From: Chrysiogenia bacterium
GTDB taxonomy: Bacteria; JAGRBM01
Direction: 5' to 3'
Assembly: GCA_020434085.1 (NCBI GenBank)
Contig: JAGRBM010000499.1
Span: 1 to 13,228 of the forward strand
DNA length: 13,228 bases
Shown here: positions 11,358 to 13,228 of the stretch, piece by piece
How the letters are laid out: every line of letters begins with the position of its first letter
Position numbering within the stretch: position 1 is the stretch's first letter
The notes under the pieces: generated by a model
Seen by the model: the letters and a program-made list of their open reading frames with translations, nothing else
Told to the model about the DNA's origin: nothing
Database searches by the model: none
Position numbers and translations under genes: made by a program

Positions 11358-12842
11358 ATGTATACCCCGACCCTTGAAGAATTCCGTGAACTGGCCAAGC
11401 AGGGGAACCTCGTCCCCGTGCGCCGCTCCTTTGTCGCCGATCTGGAGACTCCGGTCTCCGCGCTGCGCAAACTCTCCGCGGGCGAAGAGGCCTGCTACCT
11501 CCTGGAGAGCGTCGAGGGCGGCGAGCGCTGGGGCCGGTATTCCTTCCTGGGCGTGGGCTGCCACAGCCTCATTCGCGCCAGGGACGGACGCGTCGAGATC
11601 ACAAAGAAGGGCAAGACCGAATCGCGCATCAACAACGGCAATGCGCTCGAAGAGCTCAAGAAGCACCTGGCCGAGGTAAAGCCCGTCGCTGTCGAAGGGC
11701 TTCCGCGCTTTGCCGGCGGCGCCGTGGGCTATCTCTCGTATGATGTGGCCCGCTATTTCGAGCGCCTGCCCCACACCAACGAGGACGTGCTCGGCACCGA
11801 TGACTACATCTTCGGCACGACCGACGTGCTGGTGGTCTTCGACAATGTCACGCATGAGGCCCAGATCCTGGCCAACGTGGACCTGCGCGATCACCCCTCG
11901 GTCGAGCGGGCCTACACCGCCGCTCTGGATCGCATCGATGAGATGGTCGGCCGCTTGCGCGCGAGCATCGACTACCCGCCCGTGGGCGTGAAGCCCGATC
12001 ACCCACTGGAGGTCACTTCGAACTTCACGCAGGAAGAGTTCGAGCAGGTGGTCGAGAAAGCCAAGGAGTATGTGCGCTCGGGCGACATCATCCAGGCCGT
12101 GCTCTCCCAGCGCTTTGCCACCGCCGAGAAGGTCGATCCCATCGACCTCTACCGCGCCCTGCGGATGCTCAATCCCTCGCCCTATCTGTTCTACCTCAAA
12201 TTCGGCGAGACCCAGCTCATCGGCAGCTCGCCCGAAGTGATGGTGCGGCTCGAGGGCGACGACATCACGCTGCGCCCCATCGCGGGCACCCGCCCGCGCG
12301 GGGCAACGCTGCAGGCCGACCTCGAGTTTGAGGAAGACCTGCTGGCCGATCCCAAGGAGCGTGCCGAGCACGTGATGCTCGTCGACCTGGGACGAAACGA
12401 TGTCGGGCGCGTGGCCCGCGTGGGCACCGTGCACGTCGACGAGTTGATGATCATCGAGCGCTACTCCCACGTCATGCACATCGTCTCGAACGTGAAGGGG
12501 CGGCTTCGCGAGGGGCGCGACGCCTTCGACCTGATTGCCGCCACCTTCCCGGCCGGGACGCTCTCGGGAGCGCCGAAGATCCGCGCCATGGAGATCATCG
12601 AGGAATTCGAGACCTCCCGGCGCGGCCCCTACGGCGGCGCGGTGGGCTACATCGGCTACGACGGCAACATGGACCTGGCGATCACGATCCGCACCTTCCT
12701 GCTGCACGAGGGAATGCTCAGCTTCCAGGCGGGCGCGGGCATCGTCGCCGATTCAGACCCCACCAAGGAATACGAAGAAACCTGCAACAAGGCCGCGGCG
12801 CTGCGCCGCGCGCTCGAGCTCGCCCGCGGCGGGCTCGATTGA
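11358..12842 (+). CDS. trpE: Anthranilate synthase component I
   Basis: This 494-residue enzyme converts chorismate and ammonia (delivered by TrpG) to anthranilate, the first committed step of tryptophan synthesis. The N-terminal domain carries the tryptophan feedback motif L48-L-E-S51. The C-terminal chorismate-binding domain has P307-I-A-G-T-R-P-R-G315, D343-L-G-R-N-D348 and G400-T-L-S-G-A-P-K407, all intact. Length is normal for bacterial TrpE. The start is ATG at 11358, 7 nt after a GAAGAAGAG tract; the frame stays open upstream to 11283 but that extension covers the leader region and is Arg/Pro-rich non-coding sequence. The leader peptide, attenuator-like hairpin and promoter upstream indicate Trp-responsive expression, in addition to the feedback inhibition implied by the LLES motif. 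trpG follows after 56 bp. PabB is a less likely alternative because of the Trp leader and the LLES motif. Confidence 0.97.
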   Translation: MYTPTLEEFRELAKQGNLVPVRRSFVADLETPVSALRKLSAGEEACYLLESVEGGERWGRYSFLGVGCHSLIRARDGRVEITKKGKTESRINNGNALEELKKHLAEVKPVAVEGLPRFAGGAVGYLSYDVARYFERLPHTNEDVLGTDDYIFGTTDVLVVFDNVTHEAQILANVDLRDHPSVERAYTAALDRIDEMVGRLRASIDYPPVGVKPDHPLEVTSNFTQEEFEQVVEKAKEYVRSGDIIQAVLSQRFATAEKVDPIDLYRALRMLNPSPYLFYLKFGETQLIGSSPEVMVRLEGDDITLRPIAGTRPRGATLQADLEFEEDLLADPKERAEHVMLVDLGRNDVGRVARVGTVHVDELMIIERYSHVMHIVSNVKGRLREGRDAFDLIAATFPAGTLSGAPKIRAMEIIEEFETSRRGPYGGAVGYIGYDGNMDLAITIRTFLLHEGMLSFQAGAGIVADSDPTKEYEETCNKAAALRRALELARGGLD

Positions 12843-12871
12843 AAGCGCTCGCCCGCGGCGGGCTCGACTGA
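12818..12871 (+). repeat. Near-perfect 25-bp tandem duplication at the 3' end of trpE
   Basis: Positions 12818-12842 (the last codons and stop of trpE) recur at 12847-12871 with one T-to-C change, a period of 29 bp. Each copy contains the perfect palindrome GCCCGC-G-GCGGGC and ends in TGA. The second copy lies between trpE and trpG. It looks like a local duplication (slippage), which keeps the original stop as the first one read. Confidence 0.85.
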
Positions 12872-12898
12872 GCCCCGCGCGCAAGTGAGGATACCGAC

Positions 12899-13228
12899 AT
12901 GCTATTGATGATCGACAACTACGATTCGTTCACGTTCAACCTCGTCCAGTACTTCGCGGAGCTGGGCGCGAAGATAAAAACCGTGCGCAACGACGCCATC
13001 TCCGTCGCGGGCATCGAAGACCTGGCACCCGAGGCGCTGATCGTCTCGCCCGGACCCTGCACGCCCACCGAGGCGGGCATCTCCGTCGAAGCGATCCGGC
13101 ACTTCGCCGGAAAACTCCCGATTCTGGGCGTGTGCCTTGGCCACCAGAGCATGGGGCAGGCATTCGGCGGCAAGATCGTTCGCGCCGACCGGCTGATGCA
13201 CGGCAAGACGAGCCCCATCAGCCACGAC
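12899..13228 (+). CDS. trpG: Anthranilate synthase component II (glutamine amidotransferase), 5' part
   Basis: The first 110 codons are present; the gene continues past the window end. It is a class I glutamine amidotransferase that hydrolyses glutamine and channels ammonia to TrpE. Visible features are the N-terminal D6-N-Y-D-S-F-T-F-N of the TrpG/PabA family, the oxyanion segment P51-G-P-C-T-P, and the nucleophile elbow G77-V-C79-L-G-H-Q with catalytic Cys79; the His/Glu residues of the triad would lie beyond the window. The ATG at 12899 has GAGG about 9 nt upstream. It is 56 bp downstream of trpE on the same strand, so the two subunits are made together and are not fused. It could also serve p-aminobenzoate synthesis, as amphibolic TrpG proteins do. 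Confidence 0.95.
   Translation, partial: MLLMIDNYDSFTFNLVQYFAELGAKIKTVRNDAISVAGIEDLAPEALIVSPGPCTPTEAGISVEAIRHFAGKLPILGVCLGHQSMGQAFGGKIVRADRLMHGKTSPISHD

Noticed and set aside
11202-12707. 501-codon open frame antisense to trpE
   Set aside because: It mirrors the codon pattern of trpE in a GC-rich genome; the protein is rich in His, Asp, Val and Gly with no recognisable domain, and trpE is unquestionable.

Overview
This is a GC-rich chromosomal window (well above 60% GC by eye) from a Gram-negative bacterium. It carries ExbB/ExbD-type inner-membrane energisers, an FtsB divisome protein, a c-di-GMP synthase, a small HAMP membrane protein and the start of a tryptophan operon. The gene mix, the GC-rich codon use and the many intergenic palindromes suggest a delta-proteobacterial-grade lineage (Myxococcota/Desulfobacterota-like), often known only from metagenomes. 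That placement is an inference; no rRNA or tRNA is present to anchor it. There is no sign of a plasmid, prophage or CRISPR array.

Left part (1-3930). A serine-hydrolase/beta-lactamase-fold gene (minus) and an RhlG-like short-chain dehydrogenase (plus) are divergent. The shared intergenic region has a candidate promoter on each side, and each predicted start site carries a copy of the same TGAAC-N4-GTTCA dyad, so one TetR-type repressor, not encoded here, probably controls both. An MFS transporter follows after a stretch filled with palindromic repeats.

Middle (3990-8790, all minus strand). Reading in the direction of transcription: ftsB, then after 9 nt a membrane-anchored GAF-GAF-GGDEF diguanylate cyclase, then two tandem hemolysin III/TrhA paralogues about 80% identical by eye, then a small single-TM protein of unknown function. 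A near-consensus promoter precedes ftsB.

Right part (8790-13228). An intergenic zone with two large palindromic repeats and a (CGTGGA)6 tandem array lies downstream of an overlapping exbB-exbD pair. A long imperfect hairpin of related hexamers lies upstream of a divergent HAMP-only membrane protein. The trp operon begins after it. A promoter inside nested dyads is followed by a 22-codon leader peptide with three Trp codons in four (W-S-W-W), then a GC hairpin plus U-rich tract, trpE, and the 5' part of trpG, which runs off the window end. The leader peptide is very short, and it is the clearest unannotated element here.

Most of the window is ordinary housekeeping and accessory sequence. The items most worth a second look are the trp leader/attenuator (apparently near-leaderless), the twin-operator divergent promoter, the HAMP-only protein, the tandem TrhA pair and the palindromic repeat families.
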